A DNA stretch of 64,000 bases from Arthrobacter sp. SLBN-122 (GCF_006715165.1 NZ_VFMS01000001.1:2790001-2854000); one strand, 5' to 3'; counted from the first letter of the stretch, positions 35,718-44,449 are shown. The notes: generated from the sequence alone by a model not told the origin. Numbers and translations: made by a program.

Positions 35718-36455
35718 TTACATTTCGGTAGATGTCCTGCGGTGTTGTGCGGTCCGGACATTGACGATCCTTGCCACCCAGATCAAGGCCAGCCCAACGA
35801 CGAAGCACAGCACGGCCGTGTAGTTGATGAGGAACTCTATCTGGCCCAGGGCGGGTGGGATAAGGGGGAAGGACAGGCTCAGTCCCGTGGCTACGGCGCC
35901 GAGCCCCAGCAGCCCGGCGGCAACCCGGATCAGGACCGGCAGCCGGCTGGCGACGGCCCGTACCATGGCCGGCAGCAGGGCCAGCGTGATGTAGGCAGGG
36001 TAAGCCCGGCCGGCGGCCCCGTAATACTCGAGCAAGGCAGAGTTCCAGGGGTCAGTAGGCACCACCCCTGTGAGGCCGGCCGATGACCCGCTGGTGCCCA
36101 TCATGAAGAACAGTGCCACCATGACAACAGAGATGACCACGAGGACCGAAACCCCGGTGCGCCCGGTGATGAGCCTGTACGCATCTTTTGCGCCGAAGCC
36201 CCTGGAAATCCGGATGCCCATGAAGAAGATGGCGCCAAAGATGACGAAGCGCAGCAGCAGGTTGGCCAGGTTGATCCCGCCCAACGCCTGGTCGATGACG
36301 ATGTAGGGCTCCTGGATGCTTAGCAGGATGGCCAGCGTCATCAACGCGAAAATGCCAAAGAGGGAGCGGTTCTCACCCCGGAGGGTGCTGGGGATGCGGG
36401 CCGCCGCAATAAGGGCACATATCGCCAGCGTGGTCCACTGCAGTGTCGCGATCAT
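35718..36455 (-). CDS. Polytopic membrane protein of unknown function
   Basis: 245 residues from ATG 36455 (GGGAGAACC upstream), overlapping the previous gene's stop as ATGA. About seven hydrophobic segments can be picked out, for example LQWTTLAICALIAAA at the start, LFGIFALMTLAILLS, LLRFVIFGAIFFMGI, VSVLVVISVVMVALFFMM and FLINYTAVLCFVVGLALIWVA. Soluble loops are short. The C-terminal tail is Arg/Thr-rich. I do not recognise a family. Translational coupling to an HTH protein means the pair is likely to work together. Confidence 0.75.
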   Translation of the reverse strand: MIATLQWTTLAICALIAAARIPSTLRGENRSLFGIFALMTLAILLSIQEPYIVIDQALGGINLANLLLRFVIFGAIFFMGIRISRGFGAKDAYRLITGRTGVSVLVVISVVMVALFFMMGTSGSSAGLTGVVPTDPWNSALLEYYGAAGRAYPAYITLALLPAMVRAVASRLPVLIRVAAGLLGLGAVATGLSLSFPLIPPALGQIEFLINYTAVLCFVVGLALIWVARIVNVRTAQHRRTSTEM

Positions 36456-37183
36456 CCGAGGTTCTCCCAAATTTTTTCTGTCTGCGCTTGGTCCTGCTCC
36501 TGGCGGCGCAGCACTTTGCCCATCGCCTGAAGCCGGTCTCCAGCAAGGGCTGTAAGTTCGCCATCCGAGAGGCTGTCCAGCGCCGCCTGCCGGGCACCGG
36601 GAGGCCAACCGGCCTCCTCCTCCGTAATGATTCCGGTGGCCACCAGCCCGCCTGCCGGCCCCACTCCGGCTGCCAGCGCGGTGGCGACGGCGAGCTCGGG
36701 GGACAGCCGGTTGGCGGTCAATTGGGCGGAATAATTTTGCGGTGCCACTCCTGTGGAGGCCGAAACGCGGTGCCGCACCTCGCCGTCGTCTATGGCATCC
36801 ACCCAGTTCTTCACGGAGGTGGCGTGCGGGGCATGACTGAGGGCCGGAGCGGCTGCTCCCAAAGCCGCGTCCATGGCCGGACGGGCCAGCAGCGCCCGGA
36901 GAAGGTCCGGGGTGGAAACCTGGCTGACCAGCTCGCTTCTGGTGGGTGGGCGCTGCGGCCCCGCCAAGGCGGTGTAGGCGTCAAATCCGGCCAGTGCGGC
37001 GACGGGGTTGATCTTGTACGCGCGGCTGATGCTGACCACTGTGCTCACGGAAACCTTGCCCCGGACCAGCTGCTGCGCCAGCGTGGTCCGCTTGATTCCG
37101 GAGACCCTGCAGACGTCTGCAGTGCTGGCATCGGGCGCGATGCCTTGCAGCCAGCGCTGGAACGCCTTGGCGGAAAGGGTCAT
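36452..37183 (-). CDS. HTH-domain regulator coupled to a membrane protein
   Basis: 243 residues. The N-terminal 65 residues look like an XRE/Cro-type helix-turn-helix: STADVCRVSGIKRTTLAQQLVRG then VSVSTVVSISRAYKINPVAAL. The middle (about 80-160) includes helices and HATSVKNWVDAIDDGEVRHRVS; the C-terminus is helical and charged. The first start ATG 37183 is used; no better candidate is seen. The gene overlaps the downstream seven-span protein by 4 bases. Role unknown; it might repress its own operon in response to a signal relayed by the membrane partner. It lies divergent from the ABC-F operon, so it could also act on that promoter. Confidence 0.75.
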   Translation of the reverse strand: MTLSAKAFQRWLQGIAPDASTADVCRVSGIKRTTLAQQLVRGKVSVSTVVSISRAYKINPVAALAGFDAYTALAGPQRPPTRSELVSQVSTPDLLRALLARPAMDAALGAAAPALSHAPHATSVKNWVDAIDDGEVRHRVSASTGVAPQNYSAQLTANRLSPELAVATALAAGVGPAGGLVATGIITEEEAGWPPGARQAALDSLSDGELTALAGDRLQAMGKVLRRQEQDQAQTEKIWENLG

Positions 37184-37256
37184 GGAGGGCTCTCTGCAGA
37201 ACGGGTGGTGCGCACGATTTTACCGTGCCGCCGGCCCCGTGCCGTGACGGACGATT

Positions 37257-37284
37257 TTGCCCATTGAGTCGGTTCGTCTATAGT
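37257..37284 (+). promoter_or_regulatory. Promoter of the ABC-F operon
   Basis: TTGCCC at 37257-37262 and TATAGT at 37279-37284 with 16-base spacing. Transcription would begin about 37290, immediately before the hairpin at 37296, leaving a leader of about 143 nt. Confidence 0.55.
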
Positions 37285-37295
37285 TGATGGTCGAG

Positions 37296-37334
37296 CCCGC
37301 TGGTCCGTACACCCCCCAAGTCCGGACCAGCGGG
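37296..37334 (+). terminator. Terminator-like hairpin in the ABC-F leader (possible attenuator)
   Basis: CCCGCTGGTCCG pairs perfectly with CGGACCAGCGGG (12 bp, 15-base loop) and is followed by TTCTTCTAT, a weak U-rich tail. It lies between promoter and coding region, so it could cause premature termination. Leaders of antibiotic-resistance ABC-F genes are often controlled by attenuation, which makes this site notable. Confidence 0.6.
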
Positions 37335-37433
37335 TTCTTCTATGTCCTGCAGCCCCAGCGGCGCCGCGGCCCGGTTTACGCCGCATCTGCCGGCCGCCGA
37401 CGGCTGTCCGGGCAGCGGCGAAAGGACGAATCG

Positions 37434-39095
37434 ATGACTGCAACCCTTGTTGCCAAAGACATCTCAGGTGGCCATGGCCACCGTGTGCTCTTTTCCGGGC
37501 TCTCGCTGACGGTGGCACCCGGCGACGTGGTGGGCGTCGTGGGAGCCAACGGCGCCGGGAAATCAACGCTGTTGCGCCTCCTCTCCGGCGTCGACCAGCC
37601 GCAGCAGGGCACGGTGAGCCTTGCCCCGTCCGACGCCTTCGTTGGCTGGCTGCCACAGGAGCACGAGCGGGTTGCCGGCGAAACAGTGGCGGCCTACATT
37701 GCCCGCCGGACCGGCTGCACGGAAGCCACCCTGGAGATGGAGTCCACGGCGGAAGCGCTGGGTTCCGGCGCACCGGGAGCTGACGATGCCTACGCCCGTG
37801 CCTTCGACCGGTGGATGGCCTCCGGCGCCGCCGACCTGGATGACCGCATCCCGGCCGTGCTTGCAAACCTGGGGCTGGACGCCGGCTCCGAAGCGCTGAT
37901 GACGGGACTTTCCGGCGGCCAGGCCGCCCGGGTGGCCCTGGCTGCCCTCCTGCTGAGCCGCTTCGACGTGGTGTTGCTGGACGAGCCCACCAACGATCTT
38001 GACCTTGCGGGCCTGGCCATGCTGGAGGGCTTTGTGAACGGGCTGCGCGGCGGAGTGGTGCTGGTCAGCCACGACCGCGAATTCCTGGCCCGCTGCGTGA
38101 CCCGGGTGGTTGAGCTGGATCTGGCCCAGAACAGTGTGGCCGTTTACGACGGCGGCTACGACGCCTTCCTCGAGGAACGCGCAGTGGCGCGGCGGCACGC
38201 ACGCGAAAAGTACGAGGATTTCGCCGCCACCAAGTCGGACCTGGTGTCCCGCGCACGGACCCAGCGTGAGTGGAGCTCACAGGGTGTCCGGAACGCCATG
38301 AAGAAGAACCCCGACAATGACAAAATCCGGCGCGCGGCCAGCACCGAGTCCTCCGAAAAGCAGGCGCAGAAGGTCCGGCAGATGGAGTCCCGGATCGCCA
38401 GGCTGGATGTCGTGGAGGAGCCCCGGAAGGAATGGCAGCTCCAATTCAGCATCGGCCAGGCACCACGCTCCAGCGCCGTCGTCGCCACCCTGCGCAACGC
38501 CGTGGCACGCCAGGGTGAGTTCACGCTGGGACCTGTCAACCTCCAGCTCAACGGCGGCGAACGCGTAGGCATTACGGGCCCGAACGGAGCTGGCAAGTCC
38601 ACCCTGCTGCGGCTGCTGCTGGGCACCCAGGCGCCGGACGACGGCGATGCCTCCATGGGTGCCAACGTGGCCGTAGGCGAGATAGACCAGGCCCGCGGGC
38701 TGCTCGACGGTGCCCTGCCGTTGGGCGACGCGGTCGAAGCAGTTTTGGCGGATTGGAACAGCGCCGATGTCCGCACCCTCCTGGCCAAATTCGGCCTTAA
38801 GGCGGACCACACGTCGCGGACCGTGGATTCGCTGTCGCCGGGGGAGCGGACGCGGACAGCCCTGGCGCTGCTCCAGGCGCGCGGCGTGAACCTGCTGGTG
38901 CTGGACGAACCCACCAACCACCTCGACCTGCCGGCCATTGAGCAGCTCGAAGAGGCCCTGGAAAGCTACGACGGAGCGCTGCTGCTGGTCACCCACGACC
39001 GCCGGCTGCTCGAAAATGTCCGACTCGACTACCGGTGGCATCTGGAAAACGGCACGGTCCAGGAGCTCCACCACACTGCAAGCCAGGAGAAATAA
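37434..39095 (+). CDS. ABC-F family ATPase (ribosome-associated)
   Basis: 553 residues from ATG 37434 (AAAGGA upstream). There are two ABC domains and no membrane segments. Domain 1: Walker A GANGAGKST (37-45), signature LSGGQAARVAL, Walker B LLDEPTNDLDL. A charged linker rich in Arg/Lys follows (about 230-330). Domain 2: Walker A GPNGAGKST (about 381), signature LSPGERTRTAL and LVLDEPTNHLDL. ABC-F proteins act on the ribosome in translation or antibiotic protection. A TAA stop lies 2 bases before the start of the exporter gene, and the leader hairpin suggests regulated expression, so a resistance role is plausible. An in-frame upstream extension to 37284 is not favoured. Confidence 0.92.
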   Translation: MTATLVAKDISGGHGHRVLFSGLSLTVAPGDVVGVVGANGAGKSTLLRLLSGVDQPQQGTVSLAPSDAFVGWLPQEHERVAGETVAAYIARRTGCTEATLEMESTAEALGSGAPGADDAYARAFDRWMASGAADLDDRIPAVLANLGLDAGSEALMTGLSGGQAARVALAALLLSRFDVVLLDEPTNDLDLAGLAMLEGFVNGLRGGVVLVSHDREFLARCVTRVVELDLAQNSVAVYDGGYDAFLEERAVARRHAREKYEDFAATKSDLVSRARTQREWSSQGVRNAMKKNPDNDKIRRAASTESSEKQAQKVRQMESRIARLDVVEEPRKEWQLQFSIGQAPRSSAVVATLRNAVARQGEFTLGPVNLQLNGGERVGITGPNGAGKSTLLRLLLGTQAPDDGDASMGANVAVGEIDQARGLLDGALPLGDAVEAVLADWNSADVRTLLAKFGLKADHTSRTVDSLSPGERTRTALALLQARGVNLLVLDEPTNHLDLPAIEQLEEALESYDGALLLVTHDRRLLENVRLDYRWHLENGTVQELHHTASQEK

Positions 39096-39097
39096 CC

Positions 39098-41011
39098 ATG
39101 AGCATGGACCGCGTGGCATGGAGCTCGCTCTACAACATCAGCACCGCCAAGAGCGGCTCCAAGCCGTTCTCCAAGGAAACCCTGAAGCGGGTGCTGGCCT
39201 TCGCCGCTCCCCACAAGGGCAAGCTCATCGCCTTTGTGCTCTCCTCCATCGCAGCGGCCTTCCTGGCCGTCGCCACCCCGGTGCTCGCCGGGCAGGTGGT
39301 TGACGCCATCATCGACAAGGCTGCCGCCAGCACGGTGATCTGGCTGGCCGTGCTGATCGCCATCGTGGCCGTGGGCGAAGCGGGAGTGGGGCTGCTGACC
39401 CGCTGGCTGTCCTCCACCATCGGCGAAGGCGTCATCGTGGACCTGCGCACCCGGGTGTTCGACCATGTGCAGCGCATGCCCATTGCCTTCTTCACCCGCA
39501 CCCGGACGGGAGCGCTGGTCAGCCGCCTCAATAATGACGTCATCGGGGCACAGTCCGCTTTTGCCGGCACCCTCTCCGGCGTGGTGAGCAACTCCGTGGC
39601 GCTGGCCCTGACCCTAATCGTGATGCTCAACAAGTCCTGGCTGGTCACCGTGCTCGCCATGGTCCTTCTGCCGATCTTCCTGATCCCTGCCCGGCGCATG
39701 GGCTCCAAACTGGCGGACCTGCGCCGCGAAGCTGCCGCGCACAACGCCGCCATGGGCACCCAGATGACGGAGCGGTTCTCCGCGCCCGGCGCCACGCTGG
39801 TGAAGCTGTTCGGCCGCCCGGATGAGGAATCCCGCGAGTTCGCTGCCCGCGCGGGCCGCGTCCGCGACATCGGCGTCCGCATGGCGATGCTGCAGTTCAC
39901 GTTTGTGACCGCCCTGACGCTGGTGTCCGCGCTCGCACTGGCGCTGGTCTACGGCCTGGGCGGCTGGCTCGCGCTGGGCGGCCAGTTGGCGCCAGGGGAC
40001 GTGGTGGTCCTGGCACTGCTGCTCACCCGCCTCTACGCTCCGCTCACGGCATTGTCCAACGCCCGGGTGGAAGTCATGAGCGCCCTGGTCAGCTTTGAAC
40101 GCGTCTTTGAAATCCTGGACCTGCAGCCGCTGATCCAGCAGAAGCCGGACGCAGTGCCGGTACCGGCCGGTCCGGTGTCGGTGGAGTTCGACGACGTCCG
40201 CTTCGCTTATCCCTCCGCGGACAAGGTCTCCCTGGCCTCGCTGGAGGAAGTGTCCACCCTGGATACCCGCGGCGGCGAGGAGGTTCTGCACGGCGTCAGT
40301 TTCCGGGTGGAGCCCGGCCAGACGGTTGCCCTGGTTGGTTCCTCCGGCGCCGGCAAGTCCACCATTGCCCAGCTGCTGTCGCGGCTGTACGACGTCGACT
40401 CCGGGGCCGTGCGGCTTGGCGGTACCGCTCCGGGGACCGGGCTGGACGTCCGCGATGCCACCTTTGATTCACTGCGCGACACCTTGGGCATGGTGACCCA
40501 GGACGGCCACCTGTTCCACGAAACCATCGCGTCCAACCTTCGGCTAGCCAAGCCCGGCGCAAGCGAAGAAGACATGTGGGACGTCCTGCGCCAGGCCCGG
40601 CTGGAGACCATGATCAGGTCCCTGCCCGACGGGCTGGAAACGGTGGTGGGGGAGCGCGGCTATCGGCTTTCCGGCGGCGAACGCCAACGGCTGACCATCG
40701 CCCGGCTCCTCATCGCCCAGCCCCGCGTCGTCATCCTCGATGAGGCCACCGCCGCGCTGGACTCAACAAACGAAGCCGCCGTGCAGGCAGCCCTGGGGGC
40801 GGCACTCGAGGGGCGGACCGCCGTCGTCATTGCCCACCGGCTGTCTACCGTCCGGGCGGCCGACGCCATCCTGGTGGTGGAGGGCGGCCGGATCGTGGAA
40901 CGCGGCACCCACACCGAACTGTTGGCGGCCGGCGGCCGCTACGCCGAGCTCTACCGGACGCAGTTCGCGGAGGCCACCGCCGTGGCGCAGGAGTCCGTCC
41001 CCGAGTTCTAG
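39098..41011 (+). CDS. ABC exporter half-transporter (TMD fused to NBD)
   Basis: 637 residues from ATG 39098 (AGGAG upstream), 2 bases after the ABC-F stop. The first about 340 residues have six hydrophobic spans typical of type I exporters (LIAFVLSSIAAAFLAVATPVLAGQ at the start). The NBD has Walker A VGSSGAGKST, signature LSGGERQRLTIARLL, Walker B VVILDEATAALDST and the H-loop VIAHRLST. Family members act as homo- or heterodimers pumping drugs, lipids or peptides; here no second half is visible. The shared operon with ABC-F points to drug or antibiotic efflux. Substrate unknown. Confidence 0.93.
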   Translation: MSMDRVAWSSLYNISTAKSGSKPFSKETLKRVLAFAAPHKGKLIAFVLSSIAAAFLAVATPVLAGQVVDAIIDKAAASTVIWLAVLIAIVAVGEAGVGLLTRWLSSTIGEGVIVDLRTRVFDHVQRMPIAFFTRTRTGALVSRLNNDVIGAQSAFAGTLSGVVSNSVALALTLIVMLNKSWLVTVLAMVLLPIFLIPARRMGSKLADLRREAAAHNAAMGTQMTERFSAPGATLVKLFGRPDEESREFAARAGRVRDIGVRMAMLQFTFVTALTLVSALALALVYGLGGWLALGGQLAPGDVVVLALLLTRLYAPLTALSNARVEVMSALVSFERVFEILDLQPLIQQKPDAVPVPAGPVSVEFDDVRFAYPSADKVSLASLEEVSTLDTRGGEEVLHGVSFRVEPGQTVALVGSSGAGKSTIAQLLSRLYDVDSGAVRLGGTAPGTGLDVRDATFDSLRDTLGMVTQDGHLFHETIASNLRLAKPGASEEDMWDVLRQARLETMIRSLPDGLETVVGERGYRLSGGERQRLTIARLLIAQPRVVILDEATAALDSTNEAAVQAALGAALEGRTAVVIAHRLSTVRAADAILVVEGGRIVERGTHTELLAAGGRYAELYRTQFAEATAVAQESVPEF

Positions 41012-41036
41012 GGCTTCCGGGGTCCGGCGCTGTTTC

Positions 41037-41453
41037 TCAGACTGCCCGTGCCGCCAGGAGCGGAAGGATGTGGTCCGTCAGCAGCGGGGCAAGGTCCTGG
41101 GGGAGGGGCGCGCCCGCCGGCCCGCTGATATCCAGCCAGCGGACCTCGGCGATTTCCGCCGCGGGCGTGGCCTGCCAGGTGCCCGGGGCGAGGAACACGG
41201 TGGCTTCGATGTCGGTGGCGGCCTCGTTCGCGGCGTCCGCGATCCAGACACCCATCAGTTCAAGCTCCTCGGGGTGGACCATGATGCCCACTTCCTCGGC
41301 AAGCTCGCGGGCGGCGGCCTGCACGGCCGTTTCGCCCGGCTCCGGTTTGCCACCTGGGTGCATGAACATGGCGGTTCCGCGCTTCCGCACGGTCAGCAGC
41401 CGCCCGGCTTCATCGAACACACAGACGGCGGAAACCACAATCCGGTCCTTCAT
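41037..41453 (-). CDS. Nudix hydrolase
   Basis: 138 residues from ATG 41453. The Nudix box G-x5-E-x7-REU-x-EE-x-GU is complete: GKPEPGETAVQAAARELAEE followed by VGI. The fold starts IVVSAVCVFDEAGRLLTVRKRG. It should hydrolyse a nucleoside diphosphate linked to another moiety; the specific substrate is not evident, although the short length and context resemble MutT-like housecleaning enzymes. Its start overlaps the DUF6314 gene stop by ATGA, so the two are translated together. Confidence 0.93.
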   Translation of the reverse strand: MKDRIVVSAVCVFDEAGRLLTVRKRGTAMFMHPGGKPEPGETAVQAAARELAEEVGIMVHPEELELMGVWIADAANEAATDIEATVFLAPGTWQATPAAEIAEVRWLDISGPAGAPLPQDLAPLLTDHILPLLAARAV

Positions 41454-41947
41454 GCGGAAATCCTTTCCAAGTGCGAGACCAGCAGCAGGTCCTTGCGGGG
41501 GCCGGTCACATCCCAGCTGTAACTGAACTGGTCAGGCCCCTGGCGGGTGTAGGACACGCGGTAGGTATCCGGATCGCACCAGTGGGTGTCCAGGCTGGAG
41601 TCGGGGGTGAAGCTCATGCGGTGGAACGGCCTGCCGTCGGGGAAGAACACGTCCAGCGCGTCGGGCCGCGGCGCGGGTTTCAGGACGTACTCCCGCGAGG
41701 CGGGGCCGGTGAAAGAAGGCCAGCGCATGGTTCCTTCCTCGCGAAGGGCCAGGCCGCCGTCGTCCACTGAAGTGAAAATGACGACGCCGGAAAAGGTTCC
41801 CTGGGTGCCATCCGACCTGTCCAGCAGGTCCCGCTCCACCCGCCAGCGGCCTGACTGCCGGGGCGGTGCCGGCTGGCCGGCTGCGTTGCCGGCGGGGCTG
41901 CCGAGGAGGTAATCGCGGAGGCTGGGCTCCGGGGAACGGGAGTTCAA
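41450..41947 (-). CDS. DUF6314 family protein
   Basis: 165 residues from TTG 41947, with GAGGG 5 bases upstream; this ribosome site lies at the 3' end of the tRNA-Arg gene. A conserved core reads SGRWRVERDLLDRSDGTQGTFSG, LREEGTMRW, FFPDGRPFHRMSF and WCDPDTYRVSY, a lipocalin-like beta pattern for the DUF6314 family. Function unknown. It overlaps the Nudix gene by 4 bases. The start is only 2 bases from the tRNA 3' end, so the tRNA and mRNA may share a transcript. That start is uncertain. Confidence 0.75.
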   Translation of the reverse strand: MNSRSPEPSLRDYLLGSPAGNAAGQPAPPRQSGRWRVERDLLDRSDGTQGTFSGVVIFTSVDDGGLALREEGTMRWPSFTGPASREYVLKPAPRPDALDVFFPDGRPFHRMSFTPDSSLDTHWCDPDTYRVSYTRQGPDQFSYSWDVTGPRKDLLLVSHLERISA

Positions 41948-41948
41948 G

Positions 41949-42021
41949 TGCCCTCGATTGGAATCGAACCAACGACACCGGCTTTAGGAGAGCCGTGCTC
42001 TATCCACTGAGCTACGAGGGC
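41949..42021 (-). tRNA. tRNA-Arg (anticodon CCT)
   Basis: 73 nt, read on the minus strand. The acceptor stem GCCCTCG pairs with CGAGGGC, then discriminator A. The anticodon stem-loop CGGCT-CTCCTAA-AGCCG gives anticodon CCT, decoding AGG. The T arm contains GGTTCGATTCC. The CCA end is not encoded. Confidence 0.97.
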
Positions 42022-42110
42022 GGGCATCCGGTGGTTCGGGTTCGGCGGGGCCGGTCCGTCCGGACACGGTTACAAGCATACAAGGTGCGGGGCCGTACTA
42101 CGCTCAAGGC

Positions 42111-42875
42111 ATGAGTCCAGCCCCCACTGCCGCTCCCACTGCCTTCATTCCGAATGTAGCCTCCACCCGCCAGTACATCGGGGCCTGGGCCATCCTGAGC
42201 GTGCTGCAGTACTTCGCCGCGGAGGCCGCCGTGGCCCTGGCCTGGGCGGGACCCCGTCCCTACGACCTGCGCACCGGGTACATCAGCGACCTGGGCGCCC
42301 TCCACTGCGGGACATTCTCCGGCCGGGACGTCTGCTCCCCGTTGAACTGGCTGATGAATGCCTCGTTCGTGGTCCAGGGGCTCGGGATGCTGGTGGGGGC
42401 GTTGCTGCTGACGTCGGGGCTGCTGCGCGTGGCCGCCCGGCCCGGTATCCGGATCAACTGGGGCCGGAAGGAACCGTGGCTCGCGGCCGCGGCGGTCCGG
42501 CTGCTCACGGGAGCCGCGGGCGCCGGAACGGTGGTGGTGGGCCTGGTGCCCGAAGACGTTGGCTCCCCATGGCACTACTGGGGCGCGGTCACGTACTTCC
42601 TGACCGGCGGCGCTGCCCTGCTGGTGCTCGGCCTGCTCTGGCTCCGCAAAACCGGCATGGCATGGTTCATCCTGGCATGCGGCGTGGTGTCACTGGCGGC
42701 GGTGGCGACCGGCGGCCTGACGCACATGATGGTTCCGGAGCCCGGCACACTGGAACGGCTGATGGGATATCCCGTGACGGTCGGCATGGCCGCCTCGGGG
42801 CTGGTCATTGCCCAGCGGGTACACCGGCACCGGAAGGAACGGCGGGCTGCTGCCAGCCGGGTAACTGCCGCCTAG
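42111..42875 (+). CDS. DUF998 family membrane protein
   Basis: 254 residues from ATG 42111. A TACGCT element ends six bases before the start and no Shine-Dalgarno is visible, so translation is probably leaderless. About six hydrophobic segments (for example AWAILSVLQYFAAEAAVALAW and WFILACGVVSLAAVATGG) and the DUF998 motif YISDLGALHCGTFSGRDVCSP identify the family. The function is not established. Its stop codon shares the CTAG at 42872-42875 with the convergent membrane-protein gene. Confidence 0.85.
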   Translation: MSPAPTAAPTAFIPNVASTRQYIGAWAILSVLQYFAAEAAVALAWAGPRPYDLRTGYISDLGALHCGTFSGRDVCSPLNWLMNASFVVQGLGMLVGALLLTSGLLRVAARPGIRINWGRKEPWLAAAAVRLLTGAAGAGTVVVGLVPEDVGSPWHYWGAVTYFLTGGAALLVLGLLWLRKTGMAWFILACGVVSLAAVATGGLTHMMVPEPGTLERLMGYPVTVGMAASGLVIAQRVHRHRKERRAAASRVTAA

Positions 42876-43498
42876 GCCTCGTTCCGCATCCGCCTGTTCA
42901 GGAAGACCGCCGCGGCCCCGGCCAGGAGGCTCAACACCAAAAGCACCCAGCCGGCAACGGTGAGGCCGGACGCCATGGCAACCTGGCCGCCGTCGGGACC
43001 TTCCGACGCCAGCATGGCGTCAATCGCCACGTTCCCCCACAACCGGACCACCACGAACAGCATGGGCACGGCCCACAGCGCCCAGCGCAGAGCCTTCCGC
43101 GCCACGTTGGTCCCAATGAGCAGCAGCCAGGTGAACCCGAAGATCAGCGGGAAGAGGGTGCCGGCGGTCTTGTGGACGTAGTTCAGCTGGCCCAGGGCGT
43201 CGCCGTTCATCTCCCCCTGCAGGCGGCCGATGTAGGCGGGGTCGAACCCGCCGATGAGCGAATCCGGCATGGCCAGGCCCTTGGTGAGTTGCGTGAGCTG
43301 GTCCAGGGTCAGCAGGTGCAGGTACCAGAAGAGGAACAGGCTGGCCACGACGCCCGCAATGACGATCAGGTTGCTGTTGCCCTGCGCCTTCTCCGGCGTC
43401 CGGTTGGTGGTGGGGTTGACCACCGGTGGCAGTTGGTGTTGCGGTACAACCGCTTTGGCGCCGTGCTTCTTGATCCGCTGGGCAGGGGTTTTGGCCAT
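42872..43498 (-). CDS. Membrane protein of unknown function with basic N-terminus
   Basis: 208 residues from ATG 43498. The cytoplasmic first 45 residues are basic (KTPAQRIKKHGAKAV). Four hydrophobic segments follow: LIVIAGVVASLFLFWYLHLL, LFPLIFGFTWLLLIG, LWAVPMLFVVVRLW and GLTVAGWVLLVLSLLAGAAA. I do not recognise a family. The start has no Shine-Dalgarno; a GATAAT element ends six bases upstream, indicating a leaderless mRNA. It ends in a 4-base overlap with DUF998. Confidence 0.75.
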   Translation of the reverse strand: MAKTPAQRIKKHGAKAVVPQHQLPPVVNPTTNRTPEKAQGNSNLIVIAGVVASLFLFWYLHLLTLDQLTQLTKGLAMPDSLIGGFDPAYIGRLQGEMNGDALGQLNYVHKTAGTLFPLIFGFTWLLLIGTNVARKALRWALWAVPMLFVVVRLWGNVAIDAMLASEGPDGGQVAMASGLTVAGWVLLVLSLLAGAAAVFLNRRMRNEA

Positions 43499-43530
43499 GG
43501 CACCATTATCCCGCCCCATAAACTGAAGCC
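43499..43530. promoter_or_regulatory. Divergent 32-bp promoter for two apparently leaderless genes
   Basis: On the plus strand TAAACT (43519-43524) is followed by 6 bases and the IMPase ATG. On the minus strand GATAAT (43505-43510) is followed by 6 bases and the ATG of the membrane protein. Both -10 boxes therefore fit in a 32-base gap. The -35 of each must lie inside the other gene. Confidence 0.65.
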
Positions 43531-44361
43531 ATGACCACTGGCCGACACAGCGCAGCTGTTCTTGACCCCTCACTGGACGACTATGAACTGGCGGCGGCGC
43601 TGGTGCGTGAAGCCGGGCAGTTGGCGCTCCTCATGCGCATGGCCGGCCTGCAGTCGGAACAAAAAACCTCCGTCTCGGACGTGGTGACCGCGGCGGACCA
43701 CGCCGCCGAGGCCTACGTGCTGGAACAGTTGCAGCGCTGCCGGCCGGAGGACGGCATCCTGGGGGAGGAAGGCGCCTCCGTCCAGGGAACCAGCGGCCGC
43801 ACCTGGGTGATCGACCCCGTGGACGGCACCTACAACTTCCTGCACGGCTCCACCTACTGGTGCTCCGCCATCGCCCTCAAGGACCGGGACGACGCAGTGC
43901 TGGGCGCCATCTTCCAGCCGGAGGAGGACAAGCTGTGGCTGGGCGGCCGTGACCGGCCCGCCACGCTGAACGGCGACCTCCTCACCGTTTTCAGCGACGA
44001 CGGCGGCAAACGCAACGCCACCAGTGTCGCCGAACTTGGAGCGGCCACCTACATCCACCCCACCTGGCTTATGGACCCGATGTGCGCCATGCCCTGGCAC
44101 GCCGCCGCCACCTCCGCGGCGTCCCTCCGCATGCTGGGCTCCGGGTCCTGCGACCTGGGCCGCGTTGCGGACGGACAGCTGGGATGCTGGTTCCAGCACA
44201 GCTGCCCCGAATGGGATTGGCTGCCGGGCAAGGCGATCGTCCGTGCCGCCGGCGGCGCCGTGGACACGGTCCGGGTCAACGGCCTGGAGTGGTTCCTGGC
44301 AGGAGGAACGACGGCGGTGCAGCAGTTGCGTGCGGCGCTCCAGTCAGGCTCGGTGGCCTGA
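43531..44361 (+). CDS. Inositol monophosphatase-family phosphatase
   Basis: 276 residues from ATG 43531, apparently leaderless. The IMPase metal motifs are complete: GILGEEGAS, WVIDPVDGTYNFLHG and WDWLPGKAIVRAAGG. The family includes inositol-1-phosphatase, histidinol-phosphatase HisN and PAP phosphatases. The length and the YNFLHG variant fit IMPase/HisN equally well; the substrate is not decidable by reading. The next gene, pcrA, follows after 88 bases with its own -10. Confidence 0.9.
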   Translation: MTTGRHSAAVLDPSLDDYELAAALVREAGQLALLMRMAGLQSEQKTSVSDVVTAADHAAEAYVLEQLQRCRPEDGILGEEGASVQGTSGRTWVIDPVDGTYNFLHGSTYWCSAIALKDRDDAVLGAIFQPEEDKLWLGGRDRPATLNGDLLTVFSDDGGKRNATSVAELGAATYIHPTWLMDPMCAMPWHAAATSAASLRMLGSGSCDLGRVADGQLGCWFQHSCPEWDWLPGKAIVRAAGGAVDTVRVNGLEWFLAGGTTAVQQLRAALQSGSVA

Positions 44362-44449
44362 GGCGCTGCCTCCACAGGTTCCCCGCGCAGGGAAGTAATC
44401 CACAGGCTGGAAGGCGTTGTCGGTCCCACCGCCTAGACTTGTATGCACC

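Noticed and set aside
37284-37433. In-frame N-terminal extension of the ABC-F protein, starting in the leader
   Set aside because: It includes both halves of the hairpin, starts at or before the expected transcription start, and ATG 37434 has its own ribosome site.
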